A stretch of DNA of 64,000 bases from Stenopsyche tienmushanensis. Lineage: Eukaryota; Arthropoda; Insecta; Trichoptera; Stenopsychidae. The position numbers and the translations under genes are program-made. Shown here piece after piece: positions 20,780 through 29,832 of this stretch; position 1 is the stretch's first letter; the number at the start of each line of letters is the position of its first letter. Below the pieces are notes generated by a model. That model did no database searches, was not told the origin of the DNA, and worked only from the letters and a program-made list of their open reading frames with translations. Where the stretch lies: positions 2,542,001 through 2,606,000 of the forward strand of contig WACJ01000126.1 of the NCBI GenBank assembly GCA_008973525.1. Direction: 5' to 3'.

Positions 20780-21060
20780 GCTTAGTAATTATTTGAAAAG
20801 ATACGCAGTAGTACATTTATGTTATTTATTGCTTCAGGCCACGTGTAACGCGGGCTGAAGGGCTGGGGTCCAAAATCATACCTCGAAGATCGATTGTCTC
20901 CCTCTCTCCCGTGAGCAGAGTTTAGCCACCGAACTGCGCGCGCATCTTTCCTCTCCCCTCAAACAATAAATCCTCAACGTTTTATCGCAATCGGATGAAT
21001 GGTATAGGAACGTATACGGGACAAACTAACAAACAGGCAAACAGTATATATTCAGATAAA
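20780..21060 (+). repeat. Family S element, copy
   Basis: It contains GATACGCAGTAGTACATTTA, TTTATTGCTTCAGGCCACGT, GTAACGCGGGCTGAAGGGCT, GCGCGCGCATCTTTCC, then TTTATCGCAATCGGATGAAT and GGAACGTATACGGGACAAAC. The order is the same as at 14690 and 60470. Confidence 0.75.
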
Positions 21061-21335
21061 ACCTTCCCGAACATTGACTTCTCAGATCGAAATGATTTAA
21101 TAATATGTCTATTATAAAAGCATGCTTGTTTGATTGAAGGGTTAAAGAAATTGATAATTTTTTTGAAGCAGCGAGAGACCATGATAAGTAATGACATACA
21201 ATTGGCTTGCGGTAGCCACACATAAACTAGGACAAAACAATGAACATACAGATATAACATGAAATATGGATTTTTATAAGGGTGCAATATCTGATAATTA
21301 TCAGTAATCCCTAGGCAATGATGCTGTTTAACTGT

Positions 21336-21573
21336 ATAGATTCAATTCGCCGAATTAACAACGATATCTTCCGTCTCTCTTTAGACGCAATGTGTCAATT
21401 TAACAGCGACATATGTGGCGCTGCGGACGCATTGCTTCTGAAAAAACGACAATCTCTTTCTATCGTTATGAATAAAGAATGAAGACAAGAGTATTTCTAT
21501 TTGGAACCCGTCCACATTCATCCCATAACGACCCAAAAGAACGGACCCGCGCGCTAGCGTGGCCATCTCGCCA
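21336..21573 (+). repeat. LTR fragment G of the tRNA-Leu-primed family
   Basis: A shortened copy: ATTCGCCGAATTAACAACGA, then CTCTCTTTAGACGCAATGTG, then an internal deletion that removes the central third, then AAAAGAACGGACCCGCGCGC and a GTGGCCATCTCG end. The fold-back arm has decayed. A primer-binding site follows at once, so the 3' boundary is real. Confidence 0.7.
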
Positions 21574-21574
21574 T

Positions 21575-21589
21575 TGGTGTCAGAAGTGG
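21575..21589 (+). other. Primer-binding site of LTR copy G (tRNA-Leu type)
   Basis: TGGTGTCAGAAGTGG directly downstream of LTR fragment G, identical over 15 bases to the site after copy D. Confidence 0.8.
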
Positions 21590-21638
21590 AAACCCCATTT
21601 CCGTGTTCGAAGCCATAAGGTCCTATCAAGAATTCATG

Positions 21639-22230
21639 TACACTCAAATATCTTTTTGTGCGAATTTTTTTGTGGGATTTCGAAGTTATGCGGCTTTTTT
21701 TAAAGAATTTTTTCTCTTTTTATTTCATAAAGAGTACGTATCAAAATCATCAACACTAACTGAAATTTGGAAAAAAAATTATAATTTGGGACTGTGTAAA
21801 TCATATTACATATGCTATCGCTGATTTATGACCGCGCCCGTTATTCTGGTTTAGATTTTTGAAAAAATTGATTTTGTTTTTTTTGCATTTTTTTAATGTT
21901 TTAACTTTTAAAAATACAACATCGCAACGAAAATTATCATACAGCGATGATAGCGATGAAATGCCAGATGTCAGACATCCTTAAAATTTTACCAATGATG
22001 AAAAACATCCTTTAATTAAATGTTACCAAAAATTTTATTATTTAATTGGCTTATTGTTTTCCTGTTTTTTTTATCAACATTTTTAACGCGATTTTGAATA
22101 TAATTTATATAGTTGTTTCAAAGTAATGCGGGTTTTAAAATCCATAGAATGCAGAAACGCACATGGAAGTCATAGCTTTTTTTTGTGCGATTTCTTTTTA
22201 TGCGATTTTTTGCATAACGCAACTCAGGAC
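21639..22230 (+). repeat. Dispersed repeat U, copy 1
   Basis: It starts TACACTCAAATATCTTTTTG then TGCG, with GAAGTTATGCGG soon after. In the second half it has GATGCCAGATGTCAGACATC-like sequence (ATGCCAGATGTCAGACATCC) and ends in an AGTCATAGCTTTTTTTTGTG block. All blocks recur in order at 55316-56168. It may be related to the TA-flanked ATGCG-rich family, since both open with TACACT and carry TTTTTRTGCG. Confidence 0.7.
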
Positions 22231-24589
22231 CGTAGGTAGTAGACCCATTAGATGATCTCATCTACGCTAAGATAGATATGCACAAGACAGATAAGAGTTA
22301 CTCAAATCGTTTTCTACTGTTTTTATGCGGTTAGCGACAATTCATGGTGACTCCAAATTTCTTATAGGTGATTTTTGAACTATTGACCAAAGGTATTCAA
22401 GTTAAATTGATTAAATTGAAGTCCTAGATTACTTAGGATCTTGGATCTGATTCCACTAAAGATATCAGCACATCATCGCCAAATTCAATAGATTATAACT
22501 CAAAATTTTGATTACTTAGCGGTTTCCCAAATAAATAGGAAACGATGTGAATGAAAATCAATATCGTATCCAATTTATTGTTTTTGTTACTAGACCATAA
22601 AAATATTTATACGTCTTATAGATAACCCCAAAGGACAATGTTTGGTCGATAATATTTTATGTTCTGACACAGTCGTAAAATATACAACTTTTTCATATCA
22701 TCGTATCACTTCTTGGAATTAAAACATGTTGATATATTTTAACATGTTTTTTTACTATGATCCATAATGAGCCCATTCGTCATTGACTGGTTTTTTAACA
22801 ATTATTTGGCAAATAAAGCGGTATAATAGAATATTTTTAATGTAAACAGAATTTGGGTCACACAAAGGGGATAAAGTTAAGGTCCATAAGGTAGAAGAAA
22901 TACAAAAAAAAATACTGGGGTTGGAGTATAAAAGGGACCTGCTGAAAACACGTTTTTCATTTTTCATATTATGTACTTTGTATACGATATGGTATGGCTC
23001 AGAGATTTGCAAATAAAATTTTCTTGGACGAAAAATGAATGTCGATGTGTTATTTTTCGTTACGCAAGGAAAAAACTTGGAGGAGTTCGCATAAAGTCAG
23101 AATGTCAAGGATTAATGTCCACTTTTACTGCTCTTTCTGTATTCAATATCATCCTTATGGTGAGAGATTTATGTGGAAACTTTATACACTGTCTTTCTCA
23201 CTATTTTATGTTTAGGTGATTGAGGTCGACTTATGAATAAAGTAACACGACACAAACTCTTGTTGGAAGCTTCCCTCGGCTACGAGCTATCGTCAATTGT
23301 CAAGTGACACTTTTGACCTAACTTGTTCGAAAACTCTTTGATAATATGTCTTTGTTGAAACTTTGAGAAGCACTGCATCCGTTGTTGCCTTTGTTGTATA
23401 AATCAATTGTTTACACAATGATAATTAACTTGATGCCTAACACTCCCTCTGTTCGATTGTTATACCGAAACTAACACAAAACACCCCTAAAACTTTAACA
23501 CCCTACATTATAATTAATAGCACATTTTTCTGAAACTAATCATTCAAATTATTAAATTCTATTAATTCAAAATATTTTTGGGTCTGCCGGAAAGTGAAAT
23601 TTTCTTCCGACGGATTGTTTTAATAATTCAGCCTCCCAAGACGGGTCGATATCCAACCTTACAAGGACGATACTATTTTTCATCCAAAAATAAATACACA
23701 ATTAATAGCAAAAAAAACGTGATCATACGGTTGTCAGTCTTCAATAGAGGCGTACCAACGACAATTCGGCACTCAAATGACGATATTAAAATTATTCATT
23801 CACATCGACTCATCGTGCCTTTCAAATAAAAAAATTCAGGCTGTAAAATACTGCGGATAACATTTGAAATATTGGCAATATGAAATTCGCACATAAAATA
23901 ATTTGACAAGCGAAGGCGAACGTGATCGTGATCGTTACACAAGCGTTTGGGTTTAAAATGTATTGTAAAAAACTTAATATGTCACGTTTGTAGCACGCTT
24001 GGTTGTTGTAAGGAATTTATATATAAAATAAAAATATAATAAGATTTTACTGCCATTGCGTGGGGGATGTAATACTCCTGTTTGAAGTCGCTCTTAATCT
24101 CGCAAATTGCGCCTGCAACGATTCTTTTGTAAGTTTAGAATGTGGACGCGTAAAAAATAAGAAGGGGGAGTCGACCAATAGTCTTGGCCGCCGGCATAAT
24201 CGTCGAGGAAATCGATCTGTTTTAGGTGGATAACGATGGAAATATTATACGTAAAATAAGATATTAAAATTTAGACGAGAAGTTTTATATATTATATATA
24301 TTTATGTATAAGATAGTTAATACTCCTTTATGTATAACGTATGGGACAAACGTGAGAGGAATAATAAGCAGACGACGTTGAAAAGGAACAAACGAAGAAT
24401 TCCACCTTGCAACGATAACAACATTAACTTATATTGCCTTCTATATCATTTTGAAATCAACGACCAACGGTCAACCTGAAATAGGAAAGCACTCGCCCTT
24501 TCGAATAAAGATGGGACTGGACCCTTTATACTCCAGATATACTTTTCCAGTAAAATAAACCCGATCGTTTTAAGTAGTTTTTCACTGTC
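22231..24589. other. No recognised feature
   Basis: AT-rich. Short frames only. The word CGCAAATTGCGCCTGCAACG near 24100 is shared with 15.59 kb and marks a short piece of an unclassified repeat. Confidence 0.5.
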
Positions 24590-24986
24590 TTCCGAGGAAT
24601 TCGGGTGGGCGTTTCACTCTACGGTGCTCACCCATAAAATCCCAGGGGGGGGGGGGGCAACCCTATGCTCATGGGTAACAGTCAAACTATTTGGGTAATG
24701 ATGTAAAGCAGAGGTGGGTAAAAGCAGCCTCGTCAAACCCTGCTGGAGTAGCCCAGCTAACATGAGTTATGCTGCGTACCCTTAAAGTGGAATGTGCAAC
24801 TGTCGATTACAGAAAGAGCAGGAGGAATGTGCAGAAGGCGACCTCACCAGCTTCAACTGCCTAGTGCATACAGGGGAGAACGGATGTAAAGTACCGAACC
24901 AATATGAGTACCACGAGAAAGAGGGAGTTCCTACAGTTTCTTCCTCAGTAGAGGACACTCCTGTGTGGCTAGTCCGAGGGCACTCT
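24590..24986 (+). repeat. Dispersed repeat Q, copy 1 (left part)
   Basis: Blocks CTACGGTGCTCACCCATAAA, GGGTAACAGTC, AGAGGTGGGTAAAAGCAGC, GCTAACATGAGTTA and GGACACTCCTGTGTGGCTAG recur in the same order, inverted, at 31970-32430. The repeat is interrupted at 24986 by an R1-like insertion and resumes at 26056. Confidence 0.75.
24645..24657. repeat. Poly-G tract (G13)
   Basis: Thirteen G inside repeat Q. The inverted copy has only CCCCAGAGGGG-like sequence at this point. Confidence 0.9.
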
Positions 24987-25148
24987 TCATACACTCAGTC
25001 ATTCTTTACGGAGCCCCGATATGGCATGAGTCGCTTAGATACGAGAGCAACAGGAAGAAGCTGGCTAGGGTTAAACGGCAAAGGACGCTCCAAGTCAACG
25101 CAGATCCCAAAAATTGTGCAGAGCATGAGCAGAAACTGAAGGAAGCCT
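24987..25148 (+). pseudogene. R1-like ORF2, C-terminal segment before the LTR insertion
   Basis: Plus frame: FIHSVILYGAPIWHESLRYE then SNRKKLARVKRQRTLQVNAD. This matches the region after the reverse transcriptase core of R1-clade elements (V-x-L-Y-G-A-x-x-W, then R-K-x-L-x-x-V-Q-R). The element's upstream part is absent because of 5' truncation. The frame runs into the LTR insertion shortly after. Confidence 0.75.
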
Positions 25149-25611
25149 TGTTTAGCGTGGGCGATTTACCATCCCCACGTAGTAACACTGTTAACGGAAA
25201 AATATTCCATCTTTTTTCAGGTGCAATGTGTTATTTTAACAGCGCCATCTCTTGTGGCCCTGTGGAGACATTACACCTGCTTATCGACCGATCGCTTCTT
25301 GCGCGTGCACCGTTGCTGGTTGGGTAGTGACGTGCAGGAGGCGGGAGTCGGGAGAGTCGTCGGTTAGCCTTGGCTGCAGGAGGTTGTCCCTCCTGCAGCC
25401 AGACATTTTTCTCTCTCGCGTGGAATAAATAGTTAGCGAAGAGAGTCTTTCCATTCGACGCCCTTCGGATTCCCATCCATTCGTCCAGTAACATCACAGT
25501 CCGATAGAAGAACGGACTCGTGCACTAGCGTGACCATCCCGACGAGCACGTGAGGGCGGATAGCCGACCGGGGACTCTGCACCCCGAGAGCGCCCCCGCC
25601 TCAACGTTACA
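25149..25611 (+). repeat. LTR copy D of the tRNA-Leu-primed family, inserted in the R1-like element
   Basis: It begins TGTTTAGCGTGGGCGATTTA (the family start with one apparent insertion) and ends TCAACGTTACA. All landmarks are present: fold-back CAGGTGCAATGT...ACATTACACCTG with one arm mismatch, GACGTGCAGGAGGCGGGAG, CCTTGGCTGCAGGAGG, GGAATAAATAG, GATTCCCATCCATTCG, CCGATAGAAGAACGG, GACTCTGCACCCCGAGAGCG. It is close to copy C. Confidence 0.85.
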
Positions 25612-25612
25612 C

Positions 25613-25630
25613 TGGTGTCAGAAGTGGGAT
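25613..25630 (+). other. Primer-binding site of LTR copy D (tRNA-Leu type)
   Basis: TGGTGTCAGAAGTGGGAT starts two bases after the LTR's final CA. Its complement, ATCCCACTTCTGACACCA, is the 3' end of an animal tRNA-Leu including CCA. This is the cleanest site in the window. The use of tRNA-Leu is known for micropia/mdg3-type Ty3/gypsy elements, but no coding sequence is here to test that placement. Confidence 0.85.
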
Positions 25631-25712
25631 TTATCTGAGCAGATTTAATTCGCCAGATTAACAGTGACATCTTCCATCTGTTCAGGTGAAATGTGTTATT
25701 TTAACAGCGCTA
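25631..25712 (+). repeat. Second, partial LTR start joined to the primer-binding site
   Basis: Directly after the primer-binding site the sequence returns to the LTR's 5' part: ATCTGAGCAGATTTAATTCG, CAGATTAACAGTGACATCTT, CAGGTGAAATGTG, TTTTAACAGCGC. It then leaves into the interrupted R1-like element. The internal region of the retroelement is therefore almost wholly deleted, by a rearrangement rather than by LTR-LTR recombination. Confidence 0.7.
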
Positions 25713-26055
25713 CTAACAAGCGCTCAGGATAGCTGAACTCAAAGTCGAGAACATGGTCTACAGCATGATGGCGAGCAAGGAGAACTGGGACCATTGGCGG
25801 GATTATGTGGAAGAAATTCTGAGCGTGCGCCAAAGAGGGCAATGGGAGAGAGAGATACAGAACGGCTTTCCAACACTACAATAGTGCTATATCTATGGTC
25901 AGACTACCTGTCCCCCTGAAGTGATGTGATAGACAGTACCAGGGGGACAGAAAAGGGCAAGGGAGGGGTTTTGTCAGTAAGGATCTGTCACTACCCTGGG
26001 GCACATTAACCCCAGGGTGTCTTATGTAATATTCCCTTCCCACAGAAAAAAAAAT
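25713..26055 (+). pseudogene. R1-like ORF2 C-terminus, 3' UTR and A-tail
   Basis: The plus frame from about 25720 reads ALRIAELKVENMVYSMMASK then ENWDHWRDYVEEILSVRQRG and ends GFPTLQ-stop (25880-25882). A tryptophan-rich, then charged tail of this kind closes ORF2 in R1-type elements. The 3' UTR holds two G/C-rich hairpin-like pairs (CTGTCCCCCTGAAGTG...CCAGGGGGACAG and CCCTGGGGC...CCCCAGGG) before the A-run at 26046-26054. Confidence 0.65.
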
Positions 26056-26110
26056 CGAGGGCACTCTGAACAGATCGCACAACAGCGCGGAGTATGGATT
26101 CAAAAGTCCA
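26056..26110 (+). repeat. Dispersed repeat Q, copy 1 (right part)
   Basis: Continuation of repeat Q after the insertion: GAGGGCACTCTGAACAGATC then GCACAACAGCGCGG, matching the reverse complement of about 31974-32010. Confidence 0.75.
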
Positions 26111-27780
26111 ACAAGAGTCGTCAAGAATTCAACATGCCACTAAGTCACTGTCTATCCAATTTCAATTTGTTTTCAGTCTTTACAAATTCGCTTTAGCGTT
26201 CTAAATGAAACTCGGAAGTCATGCTATCTTCAATATTAAGTGAATGAAGAGATTAATGTATGATGTAGACAAAATGAATGAAACACCTACCTGTGAATGG
26301 ATATTGAAGAGGCCCTATGTTGTATTGTGTTTGTGTGTAAGTCTTTGAATTTATTTTGTACAACAGCAATATATGCGGCATTGGGCATCCTAAATTTGCA
26401 TTATGTATATAAGAATAAGACCAATTATTGACTTACCGTTTGTACAGGAGATGAAAATGATCTGCAAAAATATTTTAAAAAAATTAGTTATCATTATTTT
26501 GTCGTTGTGTGATTTTGAAAAATATATGAAGATAAATTAATTTGGCAAAAATCCCATATTTAAGTTATTTGCTCCTTTTGTACGAACTAAAAGCATATTT
26601 GACATTGTGATGTATGACACAAAAGCTATTATTCCGCATTTACATCTCGCATATTGAAATATTTCCATAAAGTTTCCTTATTTTCAGGCAGAGGAGGCAG
26701 TTGATTCCCCCATAGGTCCCTCCTTAATACATTATTAAATTATGTTTGAGTTTGAAAGATCGCTTTTTTATACAGAAAACTAGTCTGCAAAAAATCAGGA
26801 AGGTAAAAAAAATGGCGCAGCCCAAATTTTCATATCAATACAAAGCGGTGAAAACTTTGACAATAACCCCGACGATTCTCGACCCCAAAAAAATCATCAT
26901 AAGTTTCGGCAGAGCATTCCCCCCTCGTTATACGTTGATTTTCTGCAACGACGCCCCATTCGAGCTATTTTCCATCATCTATACGTTCCCTGGAAAGTTT
27001 TGACAGATGTCACGCTTCTGGAGCGACATTTCAAAGTATACATTCATAAATATGATTTTTCCCTTCAAAGGAACCCTGCTTCCTCTTTGTCGGAAAAGTA
27101 AGTCAAAATTCATGAGGAAATTGACACATAGTCGTTATTCATGAAACGGCACTTGTCACATTGAATAACGTCGAAAATTGTTTGTGAAAACTTGTTGAAT
27201 CCGTCATATTACACGCACACCGCCACCGAACATTATAAATTATAATTTGGCACGTTTGCCGTACTTAATAATTAAGAATAAATTTACATATGAGCGCTTA
27301 TTGAATATATTGTCACGTCTTCGGCAACTTTGAACAATGGAATATGTTAAAGTTGAACGTATACGGAGCCCCGAAGACAATATATGGGACACATATGGAA
27401 TGATTCGATTGCTATGCTTGAATAACTTCACAAAGATTGACTACAATAATGTATTTAAATTAGGTCATCGATTTTGATTCATGATATCGGTGGTGTACGG
27501 CTCATTTTACTGTGCGTCGTTTAGAAATGATTTTGATCAATATGATCCACAGAAATTGCTGTATGTAAACATGTTTCACAGTATTTATATCATAGTTAAC
27601 CCTGTGATTAAGCAATCGTACTAATAACTCAATCATCATGCGTTCAAATCTATAGCTGACTATCATAATATTTTTAATAATATATTTATGTCATGAAAAC
27701 TATACCCAATCGGTCAGCAATGGTCTACTAAAAGAGACTGCGAAACGCCATTATAAAGGTTGACTTAGGTATGAATTGTG
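26111..27780. other. No recognised feature
   Basis: AT-rich with short frames only. No shared repeat noticed. Confidence 0.55.
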
Positions 27781-27788
27781 TGTTATAC

Positions 27789-27990
27789 TCGATTGATACA
27801 GAAATAGCATTCTCGCACATTGAATGCGGATATTAGTAAATCGGAGACAGAGATGGAGAGAGTGTCTTGTGTTTCATCATATACTCGTACATTGATGGCA
27901 ACGTCATGCTGTAAAGGTACCCCTACACGTCTAAATATTCTCAAATATTACAAAAAGCGATCCATAGCGCTTCATTTTGAAATCACAAAT
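27789..27990 (+). repeat. Dispersed repeat Z, copy 1
   Basis: GATACAGAAATAGCATTCTC, GCACATTGAATGCGGATATT, AATCGGAGACAGAGATGGAG, CATGCTGTAAAGGTACCCCT, CACGTCTAAATATT, AAAAGCGATCCATAGCGCTT. These blocks, in order, occur in part at 29136-29300, 48290-48370, 54045-54160 and 54738-54870. It is non-coding and its class is unknown. Confidence 0.7.
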
Positions 27991-28117
27991 TTATTATAGA
28001 AACTGGAGGATCAATGGATCATAATATAGAAAAAATATATTTATTTATTATACATCAAAATAATAGGCTTTTGTATATTACATGAGTTATCCATGATCAG
28101 AAAAGAAAAGCTCTCTA

Positions 28118-28260
28118 CAGGATTTGTCCCAAAAGTCACGATATATACATTTTTTTAAAATATTTATTGACAATGCCAATACAAATTGTATATTCTTCAA
28201 AGTAATTTCCACGAGAATTTATACCACAATTATAAGCCCTGAATCCGGCTTAACCACAAT
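28118..28260 (-). pseudogene. Mariner-like transposase C-terminus and inverted end, fragment
   Basis: On the minus strand a short frame reads GINSRGNYFEEY, matching the closing KCIDxxGxYFEEY of mariner transposases, and is followed by the inverted-end sequence TATATCGTGACTTTTGGGAC. The same segment with the same end is at 31537-31660. The rest of the element is missing. Confidence 0.65.
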
Positions 28261-29130
28261 ATGTTAATGTGTGCTCAGTGGGACGAAGCATACAAAATTA
28301 GAAAGACATGACAAATAATTTTATTATTTATTTTAATTGAAGACCACAAATATTTTATTTAAAAAAGGGATTACTATTCAAAAACCACAATTTTAATTGA
28401 ATTAATTTTATTGTAACCACAAGCAGAATGTCCTTGTCCTTTATAGCTCGATGATGCCATATATTCAAGACCTTTCATCATATGACACGCATTTGAAATG
28501 TAATACCAATAAAAAAAAACGGGAACATGATGAACAATAAAAAGCATACACGCATATAAGACCGCATCAATTGATTGGGAATATTACATCTCAATTTCTG
28601 GAAGCATAGTTTAAAACGAGCGCTAAGCAATATTTTTTTAAGCGAGTCCATAAGAATAATTGAATTTGGAGGCCCACATAGAGGGTAAATACGTTCCTTA
28701 TACAATCTGTCTAGAAACTTTTATGAATGTCATATAAAAGCTATGAAGCTGAATCATAGGAAAATTTATAAAAGGAAGGCTCTTTACCAAAAACATAGTT
28801 GATGGATATTTAATTTGATTTATCACTGAAAATAGCTCCCCATATTGCAAAAATGGCCTTTGACTCCATCCGAAAAGAATCTAATTTTCGTTCGAATAGC
28901 GTTCCAAACAAAGATATTGCTTTGCCCTATTCACTTATGTTTATTGAACTTGCCATATATATAAAGGCTAAGAATTTTTATTCGCAGAAAGATCTATTTC
29001 CCAGAATGTCATAATTTTGGGGCTAATTGCACATATAAAAACACCCCGAAAAAATCAAGAAATATAAAATGATTCATCCGATTGATTCTAAAAACTTTTT
29101 TAATTAGTAGATGAGTACTCACGCATATGT
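28261..29130. other. No recognised feature
   Basis: AT-rich with short frames only. Confidence 0.5.
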
Positions 29131-29135
29131 GCGTG

Positions 29136-29300
29136 CAGACTCGAGTGATAAAGAACGAGCATTCTTGCATACTGAATGCGGAGATAGGTGAATCGGAGAC
29201 AGAGACGGATGTCTTGGTCTCATCATACACTCGTACATCGATGGCAAGAACGTGCTGTGAAAAGCGATCTATGGAACTTCATTTTCATCATGCTTCGCTT
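29136..29300 (+). repeat. Dispersed repeat Z, copy 2
   Basis: Shares CGAGTGATAAAGAACGAGCA, GAATGCGGAGATAGGTGAAT, CGGAGACAGAGACGG and the ACTCGTACATCGATGGCAA block with the other copies. The 204-bp open frame (67 codons) across it is not conserved in them. Confidence 0.7.
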
Positions 29301-29432
29301 CATCAAGAGTGCAAAATCGAGAGTCATTGATATACAAGATTGACTCATTGACTGACCCGATCTAACCTATGGATGGCTGTTACAGTTTTAAAAAAATACC
29401 ATGATAGAAAGTGTCTACCTTATAAAGCTTAA

Positions 29433-29832
29433 CCCCTTCAACGTTACGTTTCACTGTTAAAAGTGTCATCCGTAGTGACGCGATCTTTTCGCCGCTGGCG
29501 GATATATACGTCATATCCATCATTCGAAAATAGTCCACTCGTCATGGTCATTATTCAAAAATATATAAATGCACTTATTGAGGAATATTAATAAATTTTA
29601 TAATTTTGATGAGATATTTCAAAATTAATTAACACTGATATCATAAAGTACGAACAAGTCGGTTCCCGAGATGAATCATTCTTACATGTAACGTGCACAA
29701 CACTGCAAGCAGACATAACCGTCGTTTCCATTGAGTTTCGCTTAACTTTTCACAATGCGGATATATCCGTCATACCCACTTTGCAAGGAATTTGGTCTTG
29801 ACGGATATATACGTCATATCCATTTAAGGTTG
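29433..29832. mobile_element. TTAA-flanked MITE (piggyBac-type), copy 1, right end decayed
   Basis: TTAA (29429-29432) precedes CCCCTTCAACG. The body shares AAAAGTGTCATCCGTAGTGA, CGAGATGAATCATTCTTACA and GACGGATATATACGTCATAT with the intact copy at 55609-55904. The right end should read AAGGGG followed by TTAA but here reads AAGGTTGCG, so the terminal bases are lost or mutated. It is about 100 bp longer than copy 2 internally. Confidence 0.75.

Larger units (their letters stand above)
24975..26067 (+). mobile_element. 5'-truncated R1-like non-LTR insertion with target duplication and A-tail
   Basis: CGAGGGCACTCT flanks the insertion at 24975-24986 and 26056-26067. The uninterrupted form of this site is visible on the minus strand of repeat Q at about 32 kb (CCGAGGGCACTCAGAACAG), and downstream the sequence resumes GAACAGATCGCACAACAGCG in register. 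The insert begins inside the reverse transcriptase ORF and ends in a run of nine A at 26046-26054. This is the signature of target-primed reverse transcription. An LTR copy was later placed inside the insert. Confidence 0.85.

Noticed and set aside
23578..23829. 83-codon plus-strand frame
   Set aside because: Basic and serine-rich composition but no motif and no supporting context.
27240..27431. Small minus-strand frame as a host peptide
   Set aside because: 63 codons, AT-driven composition, no signal peptide or conserved motif.
29433..29832. CRISPR-like array suggested by regularly repeated CGGATATATACGTCATATCC words
   Set aside because: Spacing is irregular, the words are part of a TTAA-flanked MITE, and nothing else suggests a prokaryotic genome.
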